Positions 17,372-27,035 of a DNA stretch of 64,000 nt are shown piece by piece. The stretch lies in contig NZ_JYDE01000041.1 in assembly GCF_003263515.1 (NCBI RefSeq), positions 1 through 64,000 on the forward strand, in the 5' to 3' direction. A model generated the notes under the pieces. The model was given only the letters and a program-made list of their open reading frames with translations. It was not told the origin of the DNA and did not search any database. How positions within the stretch are numbered: position 1 is the stretch's first letter; the number at the start of each line of letters is the position of its first letter. The DNA is from Rahnella inusitata (GTDB lineage Bacteria; Pseudomonadota; Gammaproteobacteria; Enterobacterales; Enterobacteriaceae). A program made the position numbers and the translations under genes.

Positions 17372-20300
17372 ATGGGTATGACGACGATGGGCGTGAAGCT
17401 GGACGAAGGCACACGCGACCGGCTAAAAGTGGCGGCACAGCAGATTGACCGAACACCGCACTGGCTGATTAAGCAGGCGATATTTTCCTATCTGGAACGT
17501 CTGGAAAGTGGTGATGTGCTGCCGGAAATCCCGGCGCTGAACGGCACTGTGCCTGAAAGCGCTGACGAAAACACCGCACCGCTGCTACAGGAATCACATC
17601 AGCCCTTCCTGGATTTCGCCGAGCAAATTCAGCCGCAGTCCGTCAGCCGTTCTGCCATCACTGCCGCCTATCGCCGTCCGGAACCGGAAGCGGTTTCCAT
17701 GCTGCTCGAACAGGCTCGTTTACCCGCGCCGTTGAATGACGCCGCGCAAAAGCTCGCCGCCGACATTGCGACTAAGCTGCGTAACCAGAAGAGTGCAAAT
17801 GGCCGCGCCGGGATGGTGCAAAGCCTGTTGCAGGAGTTCTCACTTTCCTCGCAGGAAGGCGTGGCGCTGATGTGTCTGGCCGAAGCGCTGCTGCGTATTC
17901 CCGACAAACCCACGCGCGATGCGTTAATCCGCGACAAAATCAGCAACGGCAACTGGCATTCGCACCTGGGTCGCAGCCCGTCGCTGTTCGTCAACGCCGC
18001 GACCTGGGGTTTGCTGTTTACCGGCAAACTGGTGGCGACGCACAACGAAGCCAGCCTGTCGAAATCGCTGAGCCGCATTATCGGTAAAGGCGGCGAACCG
18101 CTGATCCGCAAAGGCGTGGACATGGCGATGCGCCTGATGGGCGAGCAGTTTGTTACCGGCGAAACCATTGCCGAAGCGCTGGCTAACGCCCGCAAGCACG
18201 AAGAAAAAGGGTTCCGCTACTCCTACGACATGCTGGGTGAAGCGGCACTGACCGAGAAAGACGCGCAGGCGTATTTGCAGTCTTATCAGCAGGCTATCAA
18301 CGCCATCGGTAAAGCCTCGAACGGTCGCGGCATCTATGAAGGACCGGGGATTTCCATCAAACTTTCCGCCCTACATCCGCGTTACAGCCGGGCGCAGTAT
18401 GAGCGCGTAATGGAAGAACTTTATCCGCGCCTGCTGTCACTCACTTTGCTGGCGCGCAGCTATGACATCGGCATTAATATTGATGCTGAAGAGGCCGATC
18501 GTCTGGAAATTTCCCTCGATCTGCTGGAAAAACTTTGCTTTGAGCCGGAACTGGCAGGCTGGAACGGTATCGGCTTCGTCATTCAGGCGTATCAGAAACG
18601 CTGCCCGATGGTGATCGATTACCTGACCAATCTGGCACAGCGCAGCCGTCGTCGTTTGATGATCCGTCTGGTGAAAGGCGCGTACTGGGACAGCGAAATC
18701 AAACGCGCGCAGGTCGAAGGGCTGGAAGATTATCCGGTCTACACCCGCAAGGTTTACACCGACGTTTCCTATCTGGCCTGTGCCCGCAAACTACTGGCGG
18801 TGCCGAACCTGATCTATCCGCAATTCGCTACCCACAACGCCCACACCGTGGCAGCGATTTATCAGCTGGCGGGCAACAACTATTATCCGGGTCAGTATGA
18901 ATTCCAGTGCCTGCACGGCATGGGTGAACCGCTGTACGAGCAGGTTGTCGGGAAAATTGCCGAAGGCAAACTGAACCGCCCTTGCCGCATCTATGCCCCG
19001 GTCGGAACGCACGAAACGCTGCTGGCGTATCTGGTGCGACGTCTGCTTGAAAACGGCGCGAACACCTCCTTCGTGAACCGCATCGCCGACGCTACACTGC
19101 CAATTGCAGAGCTGGTCGCCGATCCGGTGCTGGCAGTTGAAGCGCTGGCCGCCAGCGAAGGACAGGTTGGATTGCCGCACCCGCGCATCGCCTTGCCACG
19201 TAATCTGTACGGCAGCAAACGCGTGAACTCCGCCGGTCTGGACATGTCCAGCGAACATCGCCTGGCTTCCCTTTCCAGCGCCCTGTTGCAAAGCGCCAGC
19301 CATCCAATCACCGCGCAACCGATGATTGATGCGCCCACGGACGACGGCGAATTCCTGCCGGTCATCAATCCGTCTGAAAATACCGACATCGTCGGCCACG
19401 TGCGTGAAGCGACAGAAGCGGAAATCAGCCGCGCGCTGGACGCGTCCGCCGCTGCCGGCGCCATCTGGTTTGCGACGCCTCCCGAAGAGCGCGCCGCAAT
19501 CTTGCAACGCGCAGCAGAATTGATGGAAGCGCAGTTGCAAAGTCTGCTTGGCGTGCTGGTGCGCGAAGCCGGAAAAACCTTTAATAACGCCATCGCCGAA
19601 GTGCGCGAAGCGGTCGATTTCCTGCATTATTATGCCGGGCAGATCCGCGAAGATTTTACCAATGACACCCACCGTCCACTCGGGCCGGTGGTGTGCATCA
19701 GCCCGTGGAACTTCCCGTTGGCGATCTTCACCGGTCAGATTGCTGCTGCACTGGCTGCCGGTAACAGCGTGCTGGCCAAACCTGCCGAACAGACGCCGCT
19801 TATCGCCGCGCTGGCCGTCGGTATTTTGCATGAAGCGGGTGTTCCGGCGGGCGTTCTGCAACTTCTGCCGGGCAAAGGCGAAACCGTCGGTTCGCAGCTG
19901 GTGAATGACGAACGCGTTCGCGGCGTACTGTTCACCGGTTCCACTGACGTAGCGGGTATTTTGCAACGTAACATTGCAGGAAGGCTGGATCCGCAGGGGC
20001 GTCCTACGCCGCTCATCGCTGAAACCGGCGGTCTGAACGCGATGATCGTGGATTCTTCTGCGCTGACCGAACAGGTGGTGATGGACGTGGTGGCTTCGGC
20101 GTTCGACAGCGCCGGTCAGCGTTGTTCCGCCCTGCGCGTGCTGTGTATTCAGGATGACGTCGCCGACCACACCTTGCAGATGTTGCGCGGTGCCATGGCC
20201 GAATGCCGGATGGGCAACCCGGAACGTCTCTCTACGGACATCGGGCCGGTTATTGACAGTGAGGCCAAAGAAGGTATTGAGAAACACATCGACGCCATGC

Positions 20301-21346
20301 GCGCCAAAGGCCGCACGGTATATCAGGCAACACAAACTTTCGCAGCCGACCAGAGCGAATGGGCACGCGGGACGTTCGTTAAACCTACGCTGATTGAACT
20401 CGACAGCTTCGACGAAATGAAGAAAGAGATTTTCGGCCCGGTGCTGCACGTGGTGCGTTACGCCCGTCAGGATCTGGATAAGCTGATCGGTCAGATTAAT
20501 GCCGCCGGCTACGGCCTGACGCTGGGGATCCACACCCGTATCGACGAAACCATTCACCGCGTCACGCAGCAGGCGCACGTTGGCAACATGTACGTGAACC
20601 GCAATATGGTCGGCGCGGTGGTCGGCGTCCAACCGTTCGGCGGCGAAGGCCTGTCCGGCACGGGCCCGAAAGCAGGCGGTCCGCTGTACTTATACCGCCT
20701 GCTGAGCAGCCGTCCGCAATTCGCCGTTCAGCAGACCCTGTTGCGTCAGGATCGCGAACTGCCGCTGGATGCCTCGGTGCGCGAAGCACTGCTGGCACCG
20801 CACCGCGCCCTGCAACAATGGGCCACCGGGCAGAAGCAAAGTGCAGCCTTCATTGAGGTCTGCAAACGATTCGCAGAAAGCAGCCAGGGTGGCACCTTGC
20901 GCACTTTGCCGGGGCCGACCGGCGAGCGCAACACATACGCCCTGCTGCCGCGCGAACGCGTCCTGGCATTGGCCGACAATCAGGACGATGCGCTGACTCA
21001 GCTCGCCGCCGTCACCGCGACCGGTTGCCGCATTCTGTGGCCGGAAACACCGTTGCAGCGCGAGTTGTTCAATCAGCTGCCGAAAGCCGTGCAGGATCGC
21101 GTGGACTTCGCCAAAGACTGGCACAACGATGCGCCGGTTTTCGATGCGGTGATTTATCACGGTGACGCCGATCAGTTGCGTGAACTCTGCCAGCTTATCG
21201 CCAACCGCCCTGGCCCAATTGTCTCCGTACAAGGGTTCGCCCGCGGCGAAGACAATATCCTGCTCGAACGCCTGCTTCACGAGCGCTCTTTGAGCGTGAA
21301 TACCGCGGCGGCAGGGGGAAATGCGAGTTTGATGACCATCGGCTGA
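17372..21346 (+). CDS. putA: Trifunctional proline utilisation protein PutA
   Basis: A 1324-residue protein, about the length of E. coli PutA (1320). The ATG at 17372 has GGAG nine bases upstream and gives the family N-terminus MGMTTMGVKLDEGTRDR. Domains in order: a ribbon-helix-helix repressor (about 1-47), a proline dehydrogenase barrel with FAD (about 260-610, including RLVKGAYWDSEIKRAQ), and a P5C dehydrogenase (about 640-1120). The dehydrogenase carries catalytic Glu884 in ETGGLNAM and Cys918 in GQRCSALR. A C-terminal tail domain follows. It oxidises proline to glutamate at the membrane and represses put genes when proline is scarce. A hairpin GCTGCC/GGCAGC at 21364-21380 follows. Confidence 0.97.
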   Translation: MGMTTMGVKLDEGTRDRLKVAAQQIDRTPHWLIKQAIFSYLERLESGDVLPEIPALNGTVPESADENTAPLLQESHQPFLDFAEQIQPQSVSRSAITAAYRRPEPEAVSMLLEQARLPAPLNDAAQKLAADIATKLRNQKSANGRAGMVQSLLQEFSLSSQEGVALMCLAEALLRIPDKPTRDALIRDKISNGNWHSHLGRSPSLFVNAATWGLLFTGKLVATHNEASLSKSLSRIIGKGGEPLIRKGVDMAMRLMGEQFVTGETIAEALANARKHEEKGFRYSYDMLGEAALTEKDAQAYLQSYQQAINAIGKASNGRGIYEGPGISIKLSALHPRYSRAQYERVMEELYPRLLSLTLLARSYDIGINIDAEEADRLEISLDLLEKLCFEPELAGWNGIGFVIQAYQKRCPMVIDYLTNLAQRSRRRLMIRLVKGAYWDSEIKRAQVEGLEDYPVYTRKVYTDVSYLACARKLLAVPNLIYPQFATHNAHTVAAIYQLAGNNYYPGQYEFQCLHGMGEPLYEQVVGKIAEGKLNRPCRIYAPVGTHETLLAYLVRRLLENGANTSFVNRIADATLPIAELVADPVLAVEALAASEGQVGLPHPRIALPRNLYGSKRVNSAGLDMSSEHRLASLSSALLQSASHPITAQPMIDAPTDDGEFLPVINPSENTDIVGHVREATEAEISRALDASAAAGAIWFATPPEERAAILQRAAELMEAQLQSLLGVLVREAGKTFNNAIAEVREAVDFLHYYAGQIREDFTNDTHRPLGPVVCISPWNFPLAIFTGQIAAALAAGNSVLAKPAEQTPLIAALAVGILHEAGVPAGVLQLLPGKGETVGSQLVNDERVRGVLFTGSTDVAGILQRNIAGRLDPQGRPTPLIAETGGLNAMIVDSSALTEQVVMDVVASAFDSAGQRCSALRVLCIQDDVADHTLQMLRGAMAECRMGNPERLSTDIGPVIDSEAKEGIEKHIDAMRAKGRTVYQATQTFAADQSEWARGTFVKPTLIELDSFDEMKKEIFGPVLHVVRYARQDLDKLIGQINAAGYGLTLGIHTRIDETIHRVTQQAHVGNMYVNRNMVGAVVGVQPFGGEGLSGTGPKAGGPLYLYRLLSSRPQFAVQQTLLRQDRELPLDASVREALLAPHRALQQWATGQKQSAAFIEVCKRFAESSQGGTLRTLPGPTGERNTYALLPRERVLALADNQDDALTQLAAVTATGCRILWPETPLQRELFNQLPKAVQDRVDFAKDWHNDAPVFDAVIYHGDADQLRELCQLIANRPGPIVSVQGFARGEDNILLERLLHERSLSVNTAAAGGNASLMTIG

Positions 21347-21363
21347 GTTTCTTACGTCCGGAG

Positions 21364-21383
21364 GCTGCCGCAATGGCAGCTTT
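21364..21383 (+). terminator. putA terminator candidate
   Basis: Hairpin GCTGCC / GGCAGC with loop GCAAT, followed by TTT. It is then directly followed by repeat copy 3, which may reinforce termination. Confidence 0.55.
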
Positions 21384-21435
21384 GCCCCTCCCCTTTGTAG
21401 GGGAGGAGCAAACCGAGTATTGCTTTACATAGCAT
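21384..21435. repeat. Dispersed GC-rich palindromic repeat, copy 3
   Basis: Arms GCCCCTCCCC and GGGGAGGAGC surround TTTGTA. A tail follows, CCGAGTATTGCTTTACATAG, which is shared with copies 4 and 7 (CCGAGT or similar, then TGTTTWACRTAGCCCG). It lies between putA and phoA. Confidence 0.8.
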
Positions 21436-21489
21436 TGATCGCGTTCAAAAATGTTGAAAAACGTCACTACGCCCCGTGCACTCCATTCT

Positions 21490-21508
21490 TTGTCATAAAT
21501 CCGTCATC
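21490..21508 (+). promoter_or_regulatory. Pho box of phoA
   Basis: TTGTCATAAATCCGTCATC matches the PhoB-box pattern of two CTGTCAT-type direct repeats spaced by four bases. It lies about 80 bp upstream of the phoA start. Confidence 0.8.
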
Positions 21509-21590
21509 CTCCTGATCTACCCTCCCAGTAACAAAATAACTCAAACTGTGTGTTTTTATTTCTGACGCTTCATCAAAAGGAGTTTTGACA

Positions 21591-23015
21591 ATGCAACAAC
21601 CTGTATCTCTGATCGCTCGCGCCATCGCCGCCTCTTTACTGCTTTCCGCCTCTGCCGGAGCATTTGCTGCTGAAGATAACGCCTTGTCCGATCGCGCCGC
21701 TAAAGGTGTGATAACTGAACAAGGTGGCGCTCGCCGTCTGAGCGGTGACCAGACAGCCGCGCTGAAAGCATCGCTCTCTGACAAAACGGTTAAGAACGTG
21801 ATCCTGCTGATCGGCGATGGTATGGGTGATTCCGAAATTACCTCCGCGCGAAATTATGCAGAAGGCGCGGGCGGCTATTTCAAAGGCATCGACGCCCTGC
21901 CGCTGACCGGCCAATACACGCATTATTCTCTTGATAAAAAAACGCAAAAACCTAACTACGTTACCGATTCCGCTGCGTCCGCTACCGCCTGGACCACCGG
22001 CGTGAAAAGCTATAACGGCGCAATCGGCGTGGATGTGAACGGTAAAGATCACCAGACAATCCTCGAAATCGCCAAAGCGGCGGGGAAAGCCACCGGCAAC
22101 GTTTCTACCGCAGAGTTACAGGATGCAACGCCCGCTGCACAAATCGCGCACGTGACGTCGCGTAAATGCTACGGCCCGGAAGAAACCTCAGAGAAATGTG
22201 CCACCAATGCGCTGGAAAATGGCGGACGCGGCTCAATCACCGAACAGTTGCTGCACGCCCGCGCCGATGTCACGCTCGGCGGCGGCAGAAAATCATTCAG
22301 CCAGCTGGCGAAAAGCGGCGAGTTCACGGGCAAATCTCTGAAAGATCAGGCGCTGGCGCAGGGTTATGAGTGGATCGAAAACGCCGACCAGCTCGCTGCT
22401 ATTACCCAGGCCGGTCAGCAAAAACCGCTGCTGGGTCTGTTCTCCGAAGGCAACATGCCGGTGCGCTGGCAGGGTCCGAAAGCCTCTTATCACGGCAACA
22501 TTGATAAACCCGCCGTCACCTGTGAAGCCAACCCACAGCGCACCGCGGATATCCCGACGCTGGCCGTAATGACAGAAAAAGCCATCGACCTGCTGAAGAC
22601 CAATGAAAAAGGCTTCTTCCTGCAGGTGGAAGGCGCGTCAATTGATAAGCAGGATCACGCTGCTAATCCATGCGGACAGTTCGGTGAAACGGTCGACCTG
22701 GATGAAGCGGTTCAGAAAGCGCTGGAGTTCGCCCGCAAAGACGGCAACACGCTGGTGATTGTCACCGCCGACCATGCACATTCCAGCCAAATCATCGAAG
22801 CCGACGCCAAAGCTCCCGGCCTGACGCAGACGCTGACCACCAAAGATGGCGCACCAATGACCATCAGTTATGGTAACTCAGAGGATGACTCCCAGGGCCA
22901 CACCGGAACCCAGTTGCGGATCGCGGCGTTTGGGCCACACGCGGCGAATGTGGTGGGTCTGACAGATCAGACTGATCTTTTCTTTACGATGAAAGGGGCA
23001 ATGGGGATCGAATAG
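21591..23015 (+). CDS. phoA: Periplasmic alkaline phosphatase PhoA
   Basis: A 474-residue periplasmic alkaline phosphatase. ATG 21591 has AGGAG eight bases upstream. A Sec signal peptide ends near GAFA-AEDN. The active-site serine lies in [10 protein letters not shown] (Ser127). Metal-ligand segments are [32 protein letters not shown] and GHTGTQLR. Two cysteine pairs typical of the enterobacterial enzyme are present ([13 protein letters not shown] and TCEANP...NPCGQ). It hydrolyses phosphate monoesters during phosphate starvation. A Pho box upstream supports PhoB control. The E. coli neighbours psiF and iraP do not follow; an IraP-like gene is found 39 kb away instead. Confidence 0.96.
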   Translation: MQQPVSLIARAIAASLLLSASAGAFAAEDNALSDRAAKGVITEQGGARRLSGDQTAALKASLSDKTVKNVILLIGDGMGDSEITSARNYAEGAGGYFKGIDALPLTGQYTHYSLDKKTQKPNYVTDSAASATAWTTGVKSYNGAIGVDVNGKDHQTILEIAKAAGKATGNVSTAELQDATPAAQIAHVTSRKCYGPEETSEKCATNALENGGRGSITEQLLHARADVTLGGGRKSFSQLAKSGEFTGKSLKDQALAQGYEWIENADQLAAITQAGQQKPLLGLFSEGNMPVRWQGPKASYHGNIDKPAVTCEANPQRTADIPTLAVMTEKAIDLLKTNEKGFFLQVEGASIDKQDHAANPCGQFGETVDLDEAVQKALEFARKDGNTLVIVTADHAHSSQIIEADAKAPGLTQTLTTKDGAPMTISYGNSEDDSQGHTGTQLRIAAFGPHAANVVGLTDQTDLFFTMKGAMGIE

Positions 23016-23084
23016 TTTTTAGTGCAGGGGGCAGCTGTAAGGCGGCTGTTTGTCTCTGACCGAGAATATTTACGGGTTTGCTTT

Positions 23085-23240
23085 GCTCCTCCCCCTGTGA
23101 AGCGGGAGGCCGGGAGGGGGTATAACACGCCATGAATTTGTCGGAGAAAACGTCAACTTATTGATTTGGCATCATACCCCACCCCAACCCTCTCCTTCGC
23201 AGGGGAGGGATCTGTCTGTGTACTGTTTTACGTAGCCCGT
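23085..23240. repeat. Dispersed GC-rich palindromic repeat, copy 4 (full-length form)
   Basis: The left part GCTCCTCCCCCTGTGAAGC runs to GGGAGGGGGTAT. The right part ATACCCCACCCCAACCC runs to CTTCGCAGGGGAGGGA. A tail GTTTTACGTAGCCCG ends the element. The GGGGGTAT and ATACCCC edges face each other across about 55 bp. It fills the space between the convergent phoA and lysR genes. Confidence 0.8.
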
Positions 23241-23278
23241 GGGTAGCAACACTCGACCTTGAATTTGATTTTGATTTT

Positions 23279-24169
23279 TTAACCGCCCCCCTCCCCCAAT
23301 GCCCATAATTTGCGCCTTATCAGCTGCTTAAGCTTCAGCGCCGCCTGAGATACCGGCTGGTCGCGCCTGTTCAGCAAAATAACCTCAAAGGGTAACGGCT
23401 CTATGACCTCACAAATTTTCAGCTGATCGACATACCGCTGGGCGGTAAACGTATCGACCACCCCGACGCCGCCGCCGGCCAGCACCATGTCGGCGATGAC
23501 AGAGTAGGTTTTGATGTGTAATGAAGATTGCGGTGTCAGGCCGTTTTCGCGCAAGACGCGGTTAAGTACCAGACCCAGCGGATCCTGCTGCTGTAGCATC
23601 ATCAGATCATTTTCACATAGCCACGCCAGCGATACCGGCCCTTCAACCTCGGAATCCTTCGGCAACAGCGCGACCATGTTGCCCTGATAGATGGACTCCG
23701 AAACCAGCTCCTGCGTGGCAGGCTCGCCGAAGGCCAGTGCGAAATCCATTTTGTATTGCAGCAAATCCTGACTCAGCGTGTTGAAGTGCCCGGTCACCAG
23801 TTCGACGCTGCCGCCGGGGGTCTGACGGCGGAAATCTACCAGCACCGGCGCCATCACGCTGTGACCCAGGGCGTGAGCAGAACCGATGCGCACATGCTGA
23901 CCTTCGCCCTGACGCAGCTGCTCCGCCAGCGCACCGATCGCCTGAATATGGCTGAACAACGCCTCGACTTCCGGCATCAACCTGCGCCCTTCCGGCGTCA
24001 CGATCAACCCCTGCGGCGTACGGTCAAACAGCGTAAAACCCAGCTGCTGCTCGGCGTGATTCAAAACGCGGCTGACGTTCGGTTGCGACACATTCAGCAA
24101 GCGCGCCGCGCCGCTGACGCTGCCCGCCTGCAAAACCGCCTGAAACACTTCAATGTGACGTAAGCGCAT
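23279..24169 (-). CDS. LysR-family transcriptional regulator
   Basis: A 296-residue LysR-type regulator. The N-terminal winged helix-turn-helix (about 1-60) contains GSVSGAARLLNVSQPNVSRV and FTLFDRTPQGLIVTPEG. The rest is the periplasmic-binding-protein-like effector domain, with a short hydrophobic VLAGGGVGVVD segment. It starts eight bases after the M55 aminopeptidase stop codon and is the last gene of the dgcN-to-lysR cluster. It is therefore probably the cluster's own regulator, responding perhaps to a D-amino acid or dipeptide. That role is inferred from position only. Confidence 0.9.
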   Translation of the reverse strand: MRLRHIEVFQAVLQAGSVSGAARLLNVSQPNVSRVLNHAEQQLGFTLFDRTPQGLIVTPEGRRLMPEVEALFSHIQAIGALAEQLRQGEGQHVRIGSAHALGHSVMAPVLVDFRRQTPGGSVELVTGHFNTLSQDLLQYKMDFALAFGEPATQELVSESIYQGNMVALLPKDSEVEGPVSLAWLCENDLMMLQQQDPLGLVLNRVLRENGLTPQSSLHIKTYSVIADMVLAGGGVGVVDTFTAQRYVDQLKICEVIEPLPFEVILLNRRDQPVSQAALKLKQLIRRKLWALGEGGG

Positions 24170-24177
24170 GTGTTGCC

Positions 24178-24999
24178 TTATTTCTGAGTCGTTGCCAGAT
24201 AGGAAAATGCACTCAGCAGGCTGATGATATTGGCCACGTTCGGGCTGTGATAGCCGACGGTGACAGCATCCAGTCGCTCGACGCCAGGGATCAGGCAGAA
24301 CAAATCGGCCAGCACCGGCCTGGCGGTCATCAGTTCGAGATGATACGGCGGGCTGAATCTTCCGGCGGTGAGCGGCGCGGGTTTGCTGACCGCCAGCGTG
24401 GCGTGTTTGCGGATTTTCGCGCGGGCGATTGCCGGGCTGTCGGATTCGGCAGCGTTGGCGGAAATCGCGCGTTTGACGCAGACGTACTGAGATTCAGGAT
24501 AATGGCGACGGATCCAGGTTTCGAGGTGATCATCGCCGGTCACCAGCCATAGCGGGACGTTCAGCTCGGCACCGGCGGCCGCGTACAAATCGCTTTCGCC
24601 CACTACGTTACCGTTGAGTTTGACGCGGTAGAAAGCGCGGCCATTTATGGTATGCGCCAGCACGCCATTTTCACCCGCGGCAGTGTGGAAACCGACGAAC
24701 ATCAGGCCGTCGTACTGCTGTTGCTGCAAACCTTCAACCATCGAGAGGCCGCGCGGTTTGCCCTGCACCAGACGGGCGCGCGGATCGATTTTGTCGGCGC
24801 GCAGGTTTTGCATCATCGCATGGCTGTCGGCTACGGTGACTTCCGTCGCGCCACCGGCGAACGCGCCGTCAATCGCCGCGTTCACTTCCTGTTCCATCAG
24901 TGCCCGCGCGGCATCGTAATCGGCATTGCCGGGGCTGCATTGTTCAGGACGCATCACGCCCGCAATACCTTCGATGTCAGCAGAGATAAAAATTTTCAT
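24178..24999 (-). CDS. M55 family D-aminopeptidase, DppA type
   Basis: A 273-residue cytoplasmic zinc aminopeptidase resembling Bacillus DppA. Zinc and catalytic residues can be placed: Asp8 and Glu10 in SADIEGIAG, His60 in ADSHAMMQNL, His105 in VGFHTAAG, His116 in AHTING and Glu135 in GESDLYAA. DppA-type enzymes remove N-terminal D-residues such as D-Ala from short peptides. Its ATG overlaps the stop of the DmpA-type gene by four bases, so the two peptidases are made together. The cluster context suggests action on imported peptides that contain D-amino acids. Confidence 0.92.
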   Translation of the reverse strand: MKIFISADIEGIAGVMRPEQCSPGNADYDAARALMEQEVNAAIDGAFAGGATEVTVADSHAMMQNLRADKIDPRARLVQGKPRGLSMVEGLQQQQYDGLMFVGFHTAAGENGVLAHTINGRAFYRVKLNGNVVGESDLYAAAGAELNVPLWLVTGDDHLETWIRRHYPESQYVCVKRAISANAAESDSPAIARAKIRKHATLAVSKPAPLTAGRFSPPYHLELMTARPVLADLFCLIPGVERLDAVTVGYHSPNVANIISLLSAFSYLATTQK

Positions 25000-26081
25000 G
25001 ATTCGTTCCCTTTTAAATTGGCAAGGCTGTCAAGGACTTCACTCAGCCCCAGCCGGAAATGTCCGTCGAAGCCGCAGACGGTTTCGGCGCTGAGCATGGC
25101 GTCAATGACCGCGTGCTCGGTGGCGTCCGCGGCCAGCGCCAGTAAAGGCTCGAGCTTGTCATCGGTCAACGTGACACCGTCACGCTGCGTGGAGAATGCC
25201 AGCGCGATATCGCCTGAACCATGCCCCCAGTAGCTGCCCAGACGCCCGAGCCCGGCACCGGCGCGTTTGGCGATGCGGCCTAGCTGGCGACTGTCGAGAT
25301 AACGATCGCAGGCCAAAATGATGATGACTGAACCGGCATCGACCTGCGGCGGGATCTTTGGCAACACCTGGGAGATAGCATCACCGGCGCGCACGCCGTC
25401 GAGCGTAAGTTCAGAGAGTTTACCGAAGTTCGCCAGCACCAGTATGCCGAGCGTGGCATTGAGTTCTTCGCACCAGCGCGACGCCGTGCCGATACCGCCT
25501 TTCAGACCGAAGCTGCTCATGCCGCGCCCTGCTCCCACGCTGCCACGGGTGAAAGTGTTTGTCGCGCCGTCGAGTGCGGTGAGCGCATCATCTTCGCTCA
25601 CCGCCATGGCCTGAATATCGTTGAGCCAGAAGTCGTTACATTCGAGGATCAACGGGTTGATAGTGGCATCGGGGCGACCCATCTGCGGGAACTGCTGACA
25701 GCTGCGTTTTATCATCGCGTTGAACAACACACCGGTGGCGAAGGTGTTACTGAGCAGAATCGGGGTTTGCAGCTCGCCCAACTCCATCACCTGAATCAGT
25801 CCCATCGGTTTGGCAAAGCCGTTGAGCACCGCTACGCCGCACGGTAAAGGCTGCTGATAGAGATTATCGCCGGGTGGCACGACGGCAGTAACGCCGGTCT
25901 GGACGTCCCCCGCCGCCAGCGTGCTGTGGCCGACGGTGACACCGGTGACGTCCGTTATTGCGTTAGTCGCCCCGCACGGAAAGCGCGGGCGAAAGATCTG
26001 ACGCGTTGTGCGCCAGCGTTGCAGCAGCGCGGCCAGTGCCTGCTGCGTAAATTCATCGGGTTCAGGGTATTGCGGATGCAT
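24996..26081 (-). CDS. P1 (S58) family aminopeptidase, DmpA type
   Basis: A 361-residue N-terminal-nucleophile hydrolase. Family signatures are GAGRGMSSFGLKGGIGTASR (about residues 183-202) and VDAGSVIIILACD. In the latter, cleavage between Gly250 and Ser251 would free the catalytic serine by analogy with DmpA and BapA. Members release N-terminal L-residues from peptides, act on D-amino-acid amides or esters, or cut beta-peptides. The gene sits 33 bp after the permease gene and overlaps the D-aminopeptidase gene by four bases. Confidence 0.92.
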   Translation of the reverse strand: MHPQYPEPDEFTQQALAALLQRWRTTRQIFRPRFPCGATNAITDVTGVTVGHSTLAAGDVQTGVTAVVPPGDNLYQQPLPCGVAVLNGFAKPMGLIQVMELGELQTPILLSNTFATGVLFNAMIKRSCQQFPQMGRPDATINPLILECNDFWLNDIQAMAVSEDDALTALDGATNTFTRGSVGAGRGMSSFGLKGGIGTASRWCEELNATLGILVLANFGKLSELTLDGVRAGDAISQVLPKIPPQVDAGSVIIILACDRYLDSRQLGRIAKRAGAGLGRLGSYWGHGSGDIALAFSTQRDGVTLTDDKLEPLLALAADATEHAVIDAMLSAETVCGFDGHFRLGLSEVLDSLANLKGNES

Positions 26082-26114
26082 CTCTCTTCCATTTCAGCGA
26101 GTTAAGTCATCAGG

Positions 26115-27026
26115 CTATTTCTTCAGTTTAGGATCCAACGTGTCGCGCAGCGCGTCGCCAAGTAAATTAAATGCCAAAACCGTGAGGAATATCGCCAGCC
26201 CCGGAAAAACACTGACGTTCCATTTGCCCGCCATCATCATATTACGGCTCATTGCCAGAATGTTGCCCCACTCAGGGACGTCCGGTTCCGGGCCGAGACC
26301 GATAAAACTCAGGCTGGCGGCGGTCAGAATACTGGTGCCGATGCGCATGGTGAAATAGACGATCACGTTCGATAACGTGCCCGGCAGGATGTGGCGCAAT
26401 ATCACCACGCGATCCGGCGCGCCGACACAACGCACGGCCTCCACGTAGGCACTTTGTTTGATGGAAAGCGTTGCGGCGCGCACGATGCGGGCGAAGACTG
26501 GCACGCTAAATACGGCGACGGCGATAATCACGTTGTTCAGACCGGGGCCGAGGATCGCCACCACCGCAATCGCCAGCAACATGCCGGGAAATGCGAACAA
26601 TACGTCGGAACCGCGCATGATCAACATATCCAGCCATTTGCCGTAATAGCCCGCCAGCAGACCAAGCAGCACACCGGCAATCATACCGAGCGTGACCGAA
26701 AAAATACCGACGTACAAAGAAATCCGTGCGCCAAAGATGATGCGGCTGAGCACGTCACGGCCTAAGTCATCGGTGCCAAACCAGTGTTCTGCCGTCGGGC
26801 CGACGCCGAGCGCCATCCAGTCAGGCGTCATTGGGTCATAAGGCGCCAGCCAGGGTGCGAACACCGCCACCAGAACCAGCAGCAGAATAAAACCGCCGGA
26901 AACCAGCGCCATCGGGTGGCGCAAAAACGTGTGGAAAAAGTCATACCACGGCGAACGGATATCGTCGTTGTGCGCGGCAACCGCAGACGGTTGGGTTTCT
27001 CCCAGTGGAGAGACGGGGTCGGTCAT
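26115..27026 (-). CDS. gsiD: Peptide ABC transporter permease, GsiD-like
   Basis: A 303-residue inner-membrane permease of the DppC/GsiD type. A cytoplasmic N-terminus leads to helix 1 near residue 40. The family segment TDDLGRDVLSRIIFGARISL is at about residues 100-119, and the EAA-loop region reads EAVRCVGAPDRVVILRHILPG. It pairs with the GsiC-like protein encoded nine bases upstream. In E. coli GsiABCD imports glutathione. Here the neighbours suggest other small peptides, possibly with D- or gamma-linked residues, so the symbol reflects similarity only. Confidence 0.88.
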   Translation of the reverse strand: MTDPVSPLGETQPSAVAAHNDDIRSPWYDFFHTFLRHPMALVSGGFILLLVLVAVFAPWLAPYDPMTPDWMALGVGPTAEHWFGTDDLGRDVLSRIIFGARISLYVGIFSVTLGMIAGVLLGLLAGYYGKWLDMLIMRGSDVLFAFPGMLLAIAVVAILGPGLNNVIIAVAVFSVPVFARIVRAATLSIKQSAYVEAVRCVGAPDRVVILRHILPGTLSNVIVYFTMRIGTSILTAASLSFIGLGPEPDVPEWGNILAMSRNMMMAGKWNVSVFPGLAIFLTVLAFNLLGDALRDTLDPKLKK

Positions 27027-27035
27027 GTGCAGCTC

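Noticed and set aside
18791-20632. 613-codon open frame antisense to putA
   Set aside because: It mirrors the high-GC third-position pattern of putA, its composition (His, Gln, Arg rich) is typical of a shadow frame, and it has no recognisable domain.
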